64,000 nt of DNA from Styela clava (lineage: Eukaryota > Chordata > Ascidiacea > Stolidobranchia > Styelidae). A program made the translations under genes and the position numbers. The stretch lies in assembly GCF_964204865.1 (NCBI RefSeq), contig NC_135257.1:2914001-2978000 (forward strand), in the 5' to 3' direction. The notes beneath the pieces were generated by a model. The model did no database searches. It worked only from the letters and a program-made list of their open reading frames with translations, and was not told the DNA's origin. Shown here piece by piece: positions 1 to 12,504 of the stretch; position 1 is the stretch's first letter, and the number at the start of each line of letters is the position of its first letter.

Positions 1-347
1 GATATCAAACCAAAACCTAAAATTAGATATTGTTCAATGGTATTGTCGTAGTATGCACACGAAACTGGATGAATTGATAAACTTGGTTCATGCTTTGATA
101 CATAACCAAACGTCAAATCATTCTTACTACAATGTTACTCGGATCTTAATACTAGTATACCCCAGTACAGCATAATAGAATGCAAAGATAGATTGGATAA
201 CAGAATAACATCTCTTTTGTTAAAATGAAGTAGAAGGTCAGTGTATCAATTTTGGAATCTTCAAGTTAGTCAACGTGAACGTCCCACCGGAACTTAAATC
301 ATCATACCTTGCGTTTAAGCTTTTTGATCGATCCTAAAGGAAAACAG

Positions 348-930
348 TGTGACAACCCATATTTTTATCCTTTAGATGCCATTATTTGATCACACTATTA
401 GAATTTGCTTTTCAATGTTCGGGGGCACTGATGGCACTACAACACTGTCAATCTGTCTTTTGTTATTCAGTTAGGATAGGCTACCAGTTGTGACAATGCA
501 GCTGTGGTTGTTTCAGTTGGATTTCGTGTATTTCAGGGCTTTTTTATGTCTGTTAAATAGTTTCTAGCTTTAAAGTAGGTTACCAAGTGTGTTAGTTTTT
601 GATAAGGTATGTTTAGATATTTTATTGCTAGTCAGTAGGATTGTCAGTGTATAGGTGGAATGTAGCGGATTTTAGGGGCTAAGATTTTTCTTGTAAATAA
701 TATTTTTCTGGCTTTGTGGTGCCTGGTGTTTGTTATTTTCATTGTGTCTTTTCTGTTCTGTTAATTTCATTGGAGTGTTTGGTTGTACAGTATTAAGTTT
801 TCTGTCATTTCCTTCCTTTAAGTCATTTCCGTGTTGGGAGACGAGAGAACAACCAACGAGGAAGAGATCTTGCTGAGCTTGCTGATATCTGGTCGTTATT
901 CGATTTAACTCCTGATCTTGACCAAATATG
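348..930 (+). mobile_element. Solo Gypsy LTR (duplicated)
   Basis: The segment starts TGTGACAACCC. It follows the LTRs of the Gypsy element at 38480-44711 (minus strand, starting TGTGACGACCC) along most of their length, including a shared stretch around the sequence CATTGGAGTGTTTG. No internal gag-pol sequence follows, so it looks like a solo LTR. The same LTR is present in copy B at 15845, so the insertion predates the duplication. The right edge is uncertain and I could not find a clean target duplication. Confidence 0.55.
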
Positions 931-2126
931 TTATGCGTGTGAAGTGAACCCCACAAGTAGAACACAACACTCAAAACCATGGCGATTTCATGATCAAATT
1001 AGCATAAGTTATTGGGATAATATCTATAATATGTTATTTAAAAAACGCATCAATTATTGTACTGTCTCAAGCACCATTAATATATTCAACGACATATTTT
1101 CAATTGTAGTTATCCAAGTAGCAAGTAAATCGATTCCATGAACAAAACGTTGTACAAAAAATGAAACTTTAACTAAAAAGATAGCTGTTCATTAAACATT
1201 ATTGATGTCATGTTATATAAAAAAAAAACACAACTCCGAAGAAAGAATAATAATTTTGAAAACAAAGTTGGCATGATTGCTTCAGCTAACTAAACATAAA
1301 TAAAAAATCAGCAAACTAACTGAAAATGAGGAATTCAACTAAAAAAATATCTTTCAACTAAATAGTATAATGTACATGTCGATCGTATACATTTTGGGAC
1401 GTCAATGAGATGAAAAACTGCAGATTTGACGTTGTTTAGGACATTATTATTTCAGATTGTATGTTTGCCATTTAGGGCTTAGTTAGGCTATAAACTCCAT
1501 CCAATATTCAGACCCATAATTTCAAGTTACATGAGCAAGAATGGTGATTACTTCATTCTGGGATCCCTGAAATATTTATATTACAAGGAATGAAATCAAT
1601 AATATAAAAAAGCGATAAAATAGCGAAGCTTCTACGGGGAATGATAATCAATATTATGTTGATTATTCCATTCACTCGTTCAGGTTACTTCGAAAAGTCG
1701 GCGATATTGCGTTGATAAATGAGATGAACAATTTATACAAGTCAGTTCCTTAGTTAGTTCTTAGTTACAATTTTTTTTTTCTTTAATGTGGTTACTCCAA
1801 TTGAGAGGCAATGTTGTTTTGGCATTTCATAGAATAGAGTGTGCCACAGTATGTTTATGGTACGTGCTAGCAGGGCAGAAGACTCAAAATTCTGGACTGG
1901 TTATTTTTGAAAACGGCAACTCGATACTTGTAGTAGCTTGTATACTTGTAGTAGTAACAGATTTGATAGTATATGGAAATGTAAAAATATTTGTACATCA
2001 TAAACAACACGTGCAAAATGCGCATGAAATTCGCTGACGGTTCTGATGTCTATCAAAGTTGAATTCACTAGATTTTTCACCAAAATAAACTATGACGTCT
2101 TCTTCAATTGACATTTTCAATATATA

Positions 2127-2358
2127 ACAGGGTGGCCTAAAAGTAGGTGGTTGCCCAACAGTAGGTATACAGTTACTAAACTATTTTATATGCTTTCAAG
2201 CTACTTGCAGTTCACTTTATGTTACTTGTTAAGTACCACAAAAATTGCTTATTTTTTTAGATAATAAATCTAGTGTGAATTTTACATTAGTTTTCTAGCT
2301 GCTGTGAAGGTAATAAAAAATTAATAAAATAACCGTATACCTACTTTTGGGCCACCCG
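2127..2358. mobile_element. Mariner-type MITE
   Basis: A short element with inverted ends: the left starts CAGGGTGGCCTAAAAGTAGG and the right ends CCTACTTTTGGGCCACCCG. It is flanked by TA/TATA. Copy B (about 18060) has the empty site, with the same flanking words joined directly. There is no coding capacity. The terminal pattern is typical of Tc1/mariner elements. Confidence 0.8.
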
Positions 2359-3303
2359 TATATTAAGATTTTAACTTCTGAACACTAATATAAGAAAAAA
2401 TGAAAATATATACAATTAGTGATAACACCTTCTGCAAACATTTTAGACAACTGAGTTATTACGTTCTACCGATTTGTTAAAAGTACGTGTCTTTATTCAT
2501 TCTGCGTTTACTCACTTGCTTTTGTTTGCCCAGGCATTTATCGATGATGTTTGTTCATTGTTTTTATCTTGTGAACATTCGAAAAACAGGTACGATCCAT
2601 ACAATTTGGCGCACCTTAAATATCTCTGACGCCTTTGGGGGCGCGACCATCAGGTTAAGAACCGCTGCTATATTCAAACTGTATTATTGGACACAAGGTG
2701 AACATATCAACCGTTTTGTTGAATTTTTGTTCGGGCAAAATTACATTTATTTCCAACTACTCGGTGAGTCGGTTTGAATTTTTCAGTAGTTCAAGTGCTC
2801 ATGTTTAATGCTCCTGTTGTATTCAAATTTGTGTTATTGCAAGAACTTGTGCTTTCAAGCAGATTTACTAGCGATGGATCTCGGCAAGAACGGGCTTAAC
2901 AAACCATGTCCGTCAACGTAGGTTAGAGGGAGACTGACAGTATTGTACTTTTTGAACATGAAGAATGCGCTAATTTCTTTTAAATTTCTCCACTATGGAA
3001 TAGATCTACTCTGAGGAAACATATTATGTTTATTTTAATAAACACAAAAACTTGCTGAGATCAGATATTTTATTCAGATGAATCGCGCCATCAATTCATT
3101 TTGTTCAATGCTTGAACAAATGAAAAAAAGTTTATACTTTTTTTTGCTACAGTTGATACACACAATTTTATATATACAGTACATAATTTCTTATAATAGA
3201 TACTTTTCACACAATCATCTCTTAAACACTATGATATATTCAATAAATTTACTTTGTAAACACTGATTTAACATTAATTATCTTTCGATAAATTTATATT
3301 CAA

Positions 3304-3380
3304 TCACATATACATAGCGTCGTATTTTTTGCATCTCGCCCATTTGTGACGACACATTAGACACTTTATCTGTTGGGGAC
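3304..3380 (-). other. Candidate Cys-rich terminal exon (copy A)
   Basis: On the minus strand a good acceptor (TTTATTGCAG) ends at 3381. Read in phase 1, as all introns of the neighbouring secreted-protein gene are, it opens a frame of 24 codons ending in TGA at 3304-3306. The predicted tail has C-x2-C-x6-C spacing and many Lys/Arg. The copy B counterpart (22737-22807) keeps the acceptor, the frame and all three Cys while the last residues change. It could be an alternative or further 3' exon of the gene at 5259-8389. A second frame through the same block is also open in both copies, so coding is not proven. Confidence 0.3.
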
Positions 3381-5710
3381 CTGCAATAAAGTAACGTTGA
3401 TTCAAGAACCTTCCTTATACAAACCATGAACATTAAGATAAAAGACAAATAATTTTGTTTTGAAAACATAAACGACTGAGCGCTCTTTGTATTAAATATT
3501 GCAATTTGAATACACGAGAGGCGTAGCCAGTTGGGGTTTGCAATTTTAAGAAAATGAAAGTCGCTAATCATGCGTGCGATTGTATTTTGTCAAACGATAA
3601 CGACGAGGGCGGCGATAATTACTGATCGGTTCTCGCACAGAATTGTGAGCTGTGTTGTGAAAAATCGAGGTATTAAATTTTTTGATTGAAAAGCAACATT
3701 GTGAAATATTAAAAATAAAACGAAGGGAAACACCATAGTTTTTTTTAGGAGGCTAGAGACAGATTAAAAATGCCCTTTCGGGCATTGTAAATCGCAAAAT
3801 TTGGTGTGCTTACGGAACACATTATAATTGGTTCCATTGAAAATTTCACCGTCTTAAAAAAAAAATAGCCTCTATAAAGACTATAATAGTATTATTGAAC
3901 GTTGAGTTGTAAAGGCAGATGGGAGCGGTTCAGTCATAAGCTTGATCTCTATTGCACCCGCTTTCTGAGATTGCCTGATCTCCACTTCCAACAACGAATG
4001 CAAAGATATCAGAATTCACCAGCTCACAATGGATACTCTATTGTCAACTTGATCGTCACAATTCTCCAGTATCTTTCGGATAAATACTGTTACTTTCAGC
4101 CTCTTGACTCTTCTCAACTCTCTTATGTAATACAAACCATGACGTGCTTATATATAATACTTTGAGTCCCTAATTTAATGTACTATGAAGCACGCATGAG
4201 CTTTAATCTCTATTGCCCGATCAAAACAATATGTTTTGTTCCCAGGCTATGGCCTGCGACGCGAATGACGCACAACAACTAAGAATCGTTACGACCGACT
4301 GGTGTTGTCCTAATTCAACATATCTGAGTTAATTAAACCCGATTTACTGCTAATAATACTAGTTTTTCCCGAAATACCGAAACTCAATATGATTGTCCCT
4401 ACAAATACGAGTCGAAACTAGATATAATCGGACACATTGCCACACATTTTTATGACCGCCGCATTTCAGAGTGATAATGTGTTTTTATAATTTTAGTCAA
4501 CGCAACAGCAGGTTATATTGAACATATATATTAAAATTTATTAAGGAAGACATTTTCGAATACTTTGCGCATTTGCGAATTGTACTCTTCGGAATTTTAA
4601 CGCAGACCCTGGGATTTTTCCAACGGCGATATCTCAAAAATAATCTTATGTGGCAGTTAGTGCTGAAAGAATAGTTTGTATTTGACAAATCTCAAGGTCA
4701 CGAACATCCGAATTCAATCTATTTATAACCACAGATTGCCACAGTTTTTTAGAGCAAGAATGCTTTTATTTTACCGTAAGTGGACGCAAAGTCGACACAA
4801 TTAAATTTGTATGCCAAGACATTTTAAATACTCACTTCGGCCACGAATTGAATATTTTACGTAACAGAAATAACTATTCGCTGAATTTTTTTGTTTTTGA
4901 AAAGATCATTTTAACGGATGGCATTATCGCGGCGCCTGTTTTAGAAGTCGTTGCAAAGGATATTTTTTATTTTCATTTTTTCGACCCCAAGCTCTTTTAT
5001 AAAGGCTCTTGGGTACGCCTACGCCCCTGGTATAGACAATCTTTCCGTTCTTTGGGTACCCAGTGTGCACTTCATGATACCTCAGGTCACAGACTTTCAA
5101 ACGGATAAATCAAGCACTACAATACTGCTTTTCACATCTTGAATACGGTAATCTATGTATTTCTATTCTTGTCTAGTCATGTGTCGTATATACCTGATTA
5201 AAATAATTCAAATACAAAAATAAAAAACAATCATTTGTACACATTTAAAAACATTTGTTTAATACATGAAGTTACATTTATCATACATACGTGTCATCTC
5301 ATCAAAGCAGTTTCGCATTTCACGAGTTTTTTTATTCACTAAACAATAATATTTGCATCCTCTCACTACTTCTTTTTTGTTTTTCGGAATTTTCGACACT
5401 AAGAAAAAAATTCATCCAGTTAATGTCACATTTAATATATTACGCATAGTTTCTTACTTTTATATAATATACTTACGATTTCATATTAAGGAATGTATTC
5501 ACAATTGATATGTTTTGATATGGTAATCTGCAGTATGTAGGGAATGATATGTGAAAGTTGACGTATATTGCATTTTGCAGATAAAATATAAACATCATGT
5601 GATAGCCCACTAGTATATATATGTAACAAGTTGTTTGATTTTTTGTATGGCAAAAAAAGACAACAAATAAAAGTATTTCGGTGTTGACAAGAAGGGAAGG
5701 GTCAATTATT

Positions 5711-6005
5711 ACTTATCGATTTTAATCGGTAAGTATGTTGATAGATATTTGTCTGTCTGTATGTCTGTTAGATGCACGCGATATCTCACGAAAGCGAGAT
5801 TGAATCTGCTCCAGATTTTGCATGTGCAGTTATCTTATCTCGGACCAGAAGCCTACTGATTTTGGGCGAATTATGTCGTATAATCAGCGAGTTATTGATG
5901 AATTAGTGATGGGACACAAGGTGTCACTATGGAGTAAGAGCGCTGTTTTGGGGATCCCCTAACTTTCGATCGATAAGTCTTCGGTCTCTGACCGATATTC
6001 TCGTT
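5711..6005. mobile_element. Anonymous 295-bp interspersed element
   Basis: It starts ACTTATCGATTTTAATCGG and ends near GACCGATATTCTCGTT. A second copy is at 28631-28912. In copy B of the segmental duplication (about 25609) the flanks are joined directly, giving an empty site and defining the insertion. The ends carry related words (ATCGGTAAG, CGATCGATAAG, GACCGAT), suggesting imperfect terminal structure. I see no ORF, no long terminal inverted repeat and no clear pol III boxes, so the class is unknown. Confidence 0.7.
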
Positions 6006-7576
6006 TAGGTTTTGATAATTTCAATACAAGAGTTTACTAGTGAGTAAATGCATTAATGTGATGTCATTAGGCATTTAAATGAAAAACAATGTACCTCTAA
6101 GATTTAAAAATATTCAGCAAAAATTGGACAGACGTTAATTTAGTAGATATATGTCTTTTCTTGAAATACTAATATTAATTAAAAATATGAATGCAAGTAT
6201 ATTTTATATTTCGAAATTCACATGCAAACGATTAGCTTGGCTCTAAAAACCGATGTTTCTCAATACCGTGTCGATTAATAGTACTATAAACCTAGATAAA
6301 ACTTCAGACAACATCCCAACGAAGCTAACAATAAGTTCTAAACGATCCTATGTATGGAACACACCAACAATAATATTATATGAATATACCAGAATAATTT
6401 GCGAAACAAAAATACGGCAGAAATGTAATTTTGCATTTTTCGTACGTTCGTTTTATTTTCACCACTCTATTCTTCACGATTATCGTGAATATTTTTTTCC
6501 ATTATTTGGGCGAAATTATTTTTCAAAATCCAACAACCGCAAAAATAACAACAACAATTTACCAAATCAATCATCAGTCTCTTTGTGCCACATACCTTTA
6601 TTAGGAATCACTGGGTTTCTTGTCGATGCAGTGCTTGCAGTCACTTCCGATATATAATTTGTAATGTTAGTGCTATTTGACGATACAGTAGAGTAAATCA
6701 TACTAGAAGTGATGTCCATGCTTAAACCCGAGGGTGTTGGGGGGACAGTATTTCCTGAAATAGAAGAAACTTGTAATGATGTTTTATTTTAATTTTTTTT
6801 TAAACCCTCATAAATCTTTTTAGTCAGTCAGCCAGCCAATCGTTTTATTAGCAAGTCTTACTGTAGACTTGTATAATAAACAATTTTCACGTGTGTATTT
6901 AAATCTTAAAAATTTACTTTGCACTATTTGCAAACTTGCTTAATCATGGGGGCCAACCTTTCCTATATTTTTTGCCTATTAAATTGAAATTTCTAATTTT
7001 GCGATATCTCATCATTTCACTACGTAATAATTCTTTCAAATTTGTGGACACCTATCTCCCTTTTTTAGATATTTGAACGAAAATACTATATACAGTACAG
7101 ATATCATTAGCATAGGATTGCTCAAACGAATAGTAAAATAGTGTTACGGAAACATACTGCTAATTTGAGCACGTTCACAGTTGGCATGTCTATACGGACA
7201 TACATCCTAAGATGGGGAATAGTTTCATAATTTTAGGTAAGTCATAACAAAGTTTTTTAAAACACAAAATGATGTCAGGAAAACTCCAAAACAGTTTTCC
7301 ATTAACTCAATAGCAAACTGAGATAGTCTGACTTATCAATCTAAACTTGATAACAAAATTTCGGTACAAATGATCAAAATCAGTGACGGAATTTTACAGT
7401 GGCTGAAACCTGTACCATGGAAAACTATTGATTGTATTCTACATATATCTTTATTAGAATCAATCGACAGGCAAAGTGATTGTGGCAGCAGTATTTGACG
7501 ACTCAGTAAAGAATTTCATATTAGAAATATTATTTCTAGTCAAACCCAAGTCTGAAGTTGTGATGTTAGTTTCTAT

Positions 7577-7640
7577 AATAGAATACTTCGAATACTTATT
7601 CGAATACTTTGATATTCGAATACATTCGAATATTCGATTC
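7577..7640. repeat. GAATA/TTCGAATA simple repeat
   Basis: A short run of imperfect GAATACTT/TTCGAATA units that is expanded in copy A but absent from copy B. It lies immediately upstream (in the minus-strand sense) of the damaged exon 2 of the secreted-protein gene. Confidence 0.7.
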
Positions 7641-7799
7641 GTTTTGGACAACCCTGATATTTGTAAACCAATCTACCGAATCGTGGTTCCCACAACTTTA
7701 TTTTTTGTATTACCATTTTTGAATAATAAAAAATTCGCTCTAGAACAAGAGTTTATATCTTAAGAGCTCAATATTTCATTTTCATGGTTTATGTAACTA

Positions 7800-8040
7800 G
7801 ACCAGTGGTTCCAAACTTGTGCTGCATGATGAGTATTAGTATGAGTGACACGTGGCTTTTTATTCATTAGTTACTGCAAACTAAGCCAGTGGTCCTACCC
7901 GCCGGTCAACAAACCGGATTTTTTGCCAGGTCGTGAGAAATTATGGTGGTTTGCTATTTGGACCAGTGCAGTCGCTTGGTTATCGAATATACAGAGCAAA
8001 GTTGCTTTATTTGGCGATTGGCCCTTATTTAGGTAATAAG
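7800..8040. mobile_element. hAT-like fragment
   Basis: This insertion is present only in copy A. It begins CAGTGGTTCCAAACTTGTGC, a typical hAT end. No matching opposite end or exact 8-bp target duplication could be found, so it is probably truncated or rearranged. Confidence 0.4.
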
Positions 8041-8947
8041 ATTACTCGTCGAGTATATGAAATTTCTGATTTTGTATACAGCTATATTTTTATTTCCATT
8101 TGCTAATACTCTCGTTCTTGTTTGTTGTTCGCAAAAGAAATATGCTGAATATGAGGTGCAATTTTTAAAATGCCTGACGCTCCGCAACACTGGTATTTTC
8201 CAGCCTCAGTAATTCTCGCGATACTGTACATCATTATATTCTGTGAATGCACTTCTCGGTCATTACAATTTTTTTTAATTAATAAAATTCCCTTCAATAA
8301 ATTAGGTTTCACCACTAGCTTTTACCTTCAATTGAAATTGTTGCGAGTCCTGCGAGAGTAATGAACATCACAGAAATTATATAATCCATCTTTATTCTAA
8401 GACCTGACCTGAATGTATATTTAGATAGAATGTTTTGTGTGGGATTTATATTCAACACATTGGCGCCTGAGGGATTTATAGTCACGCGGTTCCTAATTTG
8501 AAAAATAATCGCCAGGAATGTTATAATATTATTAGCGATATATACAGTATGTCAGCGATTAAAGTTGTATGATATGCCTTATATCAGGGTGGTCCAAGGT
8601 TGCGAGGGTGAAGAGCCACAAATAGATATATTTAAGAATGAGAGTTTATCGTTTCAATCAGTTTTTCAAGGAAACTATATAAAGCCCTTAGTTATTTTAA
8701 AATTGCCTCCCGAGAAATACCGTGGTGTTTTCGGTATATTTCCTTGTGTTTGGTTTTGTAATGTATTGATATTACTTGAAAACACACCAAACAATGTGGT
8801 TTAACGTCGTTGTGGGTAAGGAAATACGTTTATTCTCAGTTTACTTCGGTTACCTTTTTTCTATAGTCATTGTATTACCCAACTCATGTTTGATACGACG
8901 CAAAAAACGTAACCCAAATACTCACGAATGAATATTGTACTGTAGAC

Positions 8948-10310
8948 CAGGGCTACTCAACTATTTTCACCAAAGGTCCGTTTACAAAACTTTAAAATTA
9001 CTGGGGTCCGGACATTTCAGAAAATTTATTTCATTAAATAAACGAAACTTCAAATACATTAATAATTAAATACAAGAGCAATGAATGAATCAAAAATATG
9101 GATACACATGTCGCACATCTATACCAGTACGGCAATGGGTGGATGTTTCCCCGAGCATCGTTTTCGCTGTTTATTTACGTAACAATGATCAATCAGCAAA
9201 TTGTCAACGATGACGTACAATTAAATTTTTTGAAGCCGCTCAGACACTTTGTTCGCTCAGACATATTATTCAAGCATGGCTCTAAACAAGCCATGTTTTT
9301 GGATTCGCGTGTTATTCGTTAGTTTTTGGTTGTGTTTCTGAAAATGAGTTGTAAATGAAGTATTGTAATTGTCATTATGTCTTCCGACAAGCTTTAGTTT
9401 AGTTAAAATAATCAAAAATAAGTCCCGGGAAAGCTTCGATAGACTATGCTCAAATGAGCGTGTAAGCGGTACGTGGTTGTATATTTTAATAAAAATAATG
9501 GTTTCGATCATGTAAATCAGTTTGTAATTGTTAACTCTCTGAAACACTCGCGAAATACGTATCAAAAAATTTTGCAATAGTAAAGAATAGGGAGAATTTT
9601 TCTGGGGTCAAAGGTCGGGGAAACATCCTATGGATCTTTCCATCCTGTGTATGTAAATAGTATCAAAATTATCTGAAACTATATACCTGTTGGAATGGTG
9701 GTCGTTCGTGGAAATTTGATATATATTAATGTTGGAAGCATTGGGACGGATACAATAATTTTAAATTGGACTAATCGAAAACGACAAAAGAACCCGATAC
9801 CCCAATCAATGTTTGTACATTTTTGCATTGAAATTGAACTACAGCATCACCATTTTACGCCAACGAGTGTTTTTTATTCCATATTTTTGTAGGGAAAGCA
9901 CTGTTGTAATACACATACCATAGTCATGCATTCCATTCTATCAAAATGTATTTATTAATTGGAACCCACCGAATGTTTATGCTACACAAGTTTGACGCCC
10001 GAACGATACTCGTTCGTGTTTTGTCTTTTTAATTTTGAATATATGTTTGTGTGTTGAATGTTGGTAAACTGGCGCATGTGTATTTACATGTATTATACCT
10101 TTATGAAGGTTTTGCCAGTTTCCTCGATTATCCCAATCTTCTGTGTGTTCATTGTTTGTGTTTTGTGTATATTTTTTTGCGGGGAAATCAAAATATACTC
10201 ATACTTATAAAACGATGCTTGTGCTGCCGAAATAAACAATCAGTCGCGGTCCAAACTGCACGGTCGAAAGGTCCGGATTCGGACCGCGGTCCGCCAGTTG
10301 AGTAGCCCTG
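8948..10310. mobile_element. Non-autonomous hAT element, 1363 bp
   Basis: The ends are CAGGGCTACTCAACT and its inverse AGTTGAGTAGCCCTG. It is flanked by a perfect 8-bp target duplication CTGTAGAC (8940-8947 and 10311-10318). GGTCCG/CGGACC motifs are enriched near both ends. No transposase was recognised inside; the small frames present look like chance. It lies just outside the right edge of duplication copy A. Confidence 0.9.
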
Positions 10311-10318
10311 CTGTAGAC

Positions 10319-11790
10319 TATCTTTGTAACTCGTTCACTTTTACGTCGATGCACTTAGATTACGAAAGCAACACTTTGCGTGGCGTGGTGTCTTAGTCAC
10401 CATTGTCGAAAGTCGAAGTCAAGTCTACGATGGAAAGTTAAAAAATTGTAATTTTCAACCGCGGGGAATAATAAGAATACTCCGGTATACACGGGGTAAC
10501 GGATATAGATGGTATCTGTTGCGACTCCGCTGAGTATAGAATAAGGAGATGAACCATCTGGATCCCTCTTTGCGAGTTTTAAATGGCGTACGGATAATTG
10601 GCAGCTTTTTGCCAGTAATAAAATATAGATGAAAATATGACCAATGCAAATTCATTTTTTACACAGAACAAAAAACAAATCTGCTCTTTCGAAGTGGATG
10701 TTCACGAAAAGAAGTTTTGCAATGGAAGTTTCAGTGCGAAGATAACGTTTCTATTACTTTTACCAAATTGTAATAGTATGCTCTCGCACAAGCAAGGAGG
10801 AGAAGTGCTATCATAATAATTGCTCATTACAGTATTTAACTTAAGTAGAAACTGTTGCTTAGGACGTAGCAAATCAACTTGGTTCATTGGATTTTACTTT
10901 AATATTCATCGTCACCAGTTTATTTTTGCCAACAATCCTCCAATCTCAGATTCTATAACAGACATAGGCAAACTACGGCCCGTGGGTCAAATCCGCCCCG
11001 TTGGGTAGTTCAACATGGCCCGCCCGATGTTGCCACAACCAAACTAAAACCAAATTTTGATGTTGAGCTAAAAATACCTCAAGGAATTTTTTGACATTAA
11101 GATTAAATTTAGTTTTGGCACGAAGCTCATTGTTTTTTACTTTTGCAACAGTGGAAATAATGTTCATAAAATGTGACTTTTTACGTCACCCTTACATGGC
11201 CCACCAGTCTAGGTAGGCAAAAGTTTTGGCTCTTGGTCCTGCTCCTGGTTGTTGCTCTTTAAAAAAATCTAACGTCTTTCACTTCTTAAATATAGTTGTA
11301 GCAGTTGAAAATCGATTAGTTATATATTTATTTTTTCTTCTGAGCCCCGTGTAGCCTAATATTTCACCCACATTTTTCTCATGTTTGCGAATATTGCGAG
11401 TATTTATTTATATTTGTCGATCGTGACTATTTTCGATTCAGGACCAGAGTATAATCTCCCCCGATTTCCTGTTTTAAATGCAATAGCTTTGGCCACGCAG
11501 CTACGAATTACTGTTGTATAGTTTGCAACACCAAGTGCAGCAAAAACCACGAATACCATAACTGTAAATATGGTGGATGTGAAGCATACAAATAGGAAAG
11601 ATTAAAAATATGGCAAATACCGAACTTCGTTAATTTTACTAGTAAATTTCCTATATCAAAATCACCCTTTTCTATCAACCGATTTAGATGCTCCAGTATT
11701 GAACAAGTAGGAGCAGAAAAAGACTCATTTCAGTTTTTTGCTTTTATCGTCAAAGTTAATAATAATTCATATATATAAATACAAGCAAAC
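10319..11790. other. Intergenic spacer between duplication copies
   Basis: No gene was recognised. At about 10970-11225 there is a sequence starting CATAGGCAAACTACGGCCCG and containing GGCCCACCAGTCTAGG, which resembles the ends of hAT-type MITEs, but I found no matching target duplication. The rest is A+T-rich with no supported exon. Confidence 0.5.
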
Positions 11791-12504
11791 GATATCAAAC
11801 CAAAACCTAAAGTTAGATATTGTCCAATGGTATTGTCGTGGTATACACACAAATCTAGATGAATTAATAAACTTGGTTCATGCTTTGATACAAAACCTAA
11901 CGTGAAATCATTCTTACTTCAATGTTACTCGGATCCTCATTCTAGTATACTCACTCTACTATACTCCCAGTACTCACTCTAAGAAATGTTCGGTAAATTT
12001 TATCGTCATTTTACGGGTAAAAAATCGTGTCGGTAAACCGATTCACCGTCTAAAGTCGGTAATATTTACCGATATTGGAGGCGTGGCGTTAGTCGATGTT
12101 GCGCGCGCACACTGGTAAGGGAGAGCAGCCAATCAGACGGTATATTTCAAACAGGGAAATTATCACGCGCGATTTTGGTTGCTTCACTCTTTAATTTGTC
12201 CGTTCGATTGACGAATTCCAGACTATTGAACTTTGATATGACGATATTTACGTCAGTCGACAGCAGTTATACGTTAGTTGCCTTTGGTATTCCTGACTTG
12301 GCAGTATAAGCAAGGCAGCTTGGATTCAATAATGTCAGTGTAGGAGATGTGTTGTTTAGCGTTGAATTGTATTGAATATTGTATTGTTTAGTGTGATTGT
12401 AGTAGGGCATGATCTACCGTACCAATTAATATATTCTGCTTCAAAGCTATACCAGTCCAGCAGTCTGCCAGTACTGCGGTATAGCAGTGCAGGGTTGGCT
12501 AGAC

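Larger units (their letters stand above)
5259..8389 (-). pseudogene. Secreted Ser/Thr-rich, Cys-tailed protein gene, copy A (broken exon 2)
   Basis: This is the minus-strand paralog of the gene at 25162-27848. Exon 1 is 8389-8326: ATG, 21 codons forming a hydrophobic signal peptide, phase-1 donor. Exon 3 is 6754-6596 (159 nt, 53 codons, Ser/Thr/Asn-rich, intact acceptor and donor). Exon 4 is 5398-5259 and encodes a basic tail with four Cys before the TAA. Exon 2 (about 7607-7450) is damaged: relative to copy B a 7-nt deletion near 7471 shifts the frame to a stop, and the donor GT is AT. GAATA-type repeats crowd its acceptor. Because exon 2 is symmetric (phase 1 on both sides), skipping it would leave exons 1-3-4 in frame, so a shorter product remains possible. 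Function unknown. Confidence 0.6.
1..8880. repeat. Segmental duplication, copy A
   Basis: This stretch is closely similar to 11791-28360 in the same orientation; the left edge runs off the window. The match can be followed block by block: position 1 pairs with 11791, the solo LTR at 348 with 15845, the block at 3300 with 22740, the gene exons at 5259-8389 with 25162-27848, and the match stops near 8880/28360. Differences are mostly point changes plus clean insertions. Copy A alone has a mariner MITE (2127-2358), an anonymous 295-bp element (5711-6005) and hAT-like debris (about 7800-8040). It also keeps about 440 bp (2766-3200) that is missing from copy B where a Gypsy element sits. Confidence 0.9.

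Noticed and set aside
3278..3571. 97-codon minus-strand frame open in both duplication copies
   Set aside because: It runs across a strong splice acceptor and its last part overlaps the Cys-rich phase-1 frame. Conservation is explained by recent duplication, so I did not call it a gene.
4497..4688. 63-codon minus-strand frame, also at 24255-24446, with an acceptor-like AAAATCCCAG
   Set aside because: The copies are almost identical, giving no selection signal, and neither splice-phase reading gives a convincing peptide.
6253..6657. 134-codon plus-strand frame
   Set aside because: It is antisense to exon 3 of the secreted-protein gene and has no splice or family support.
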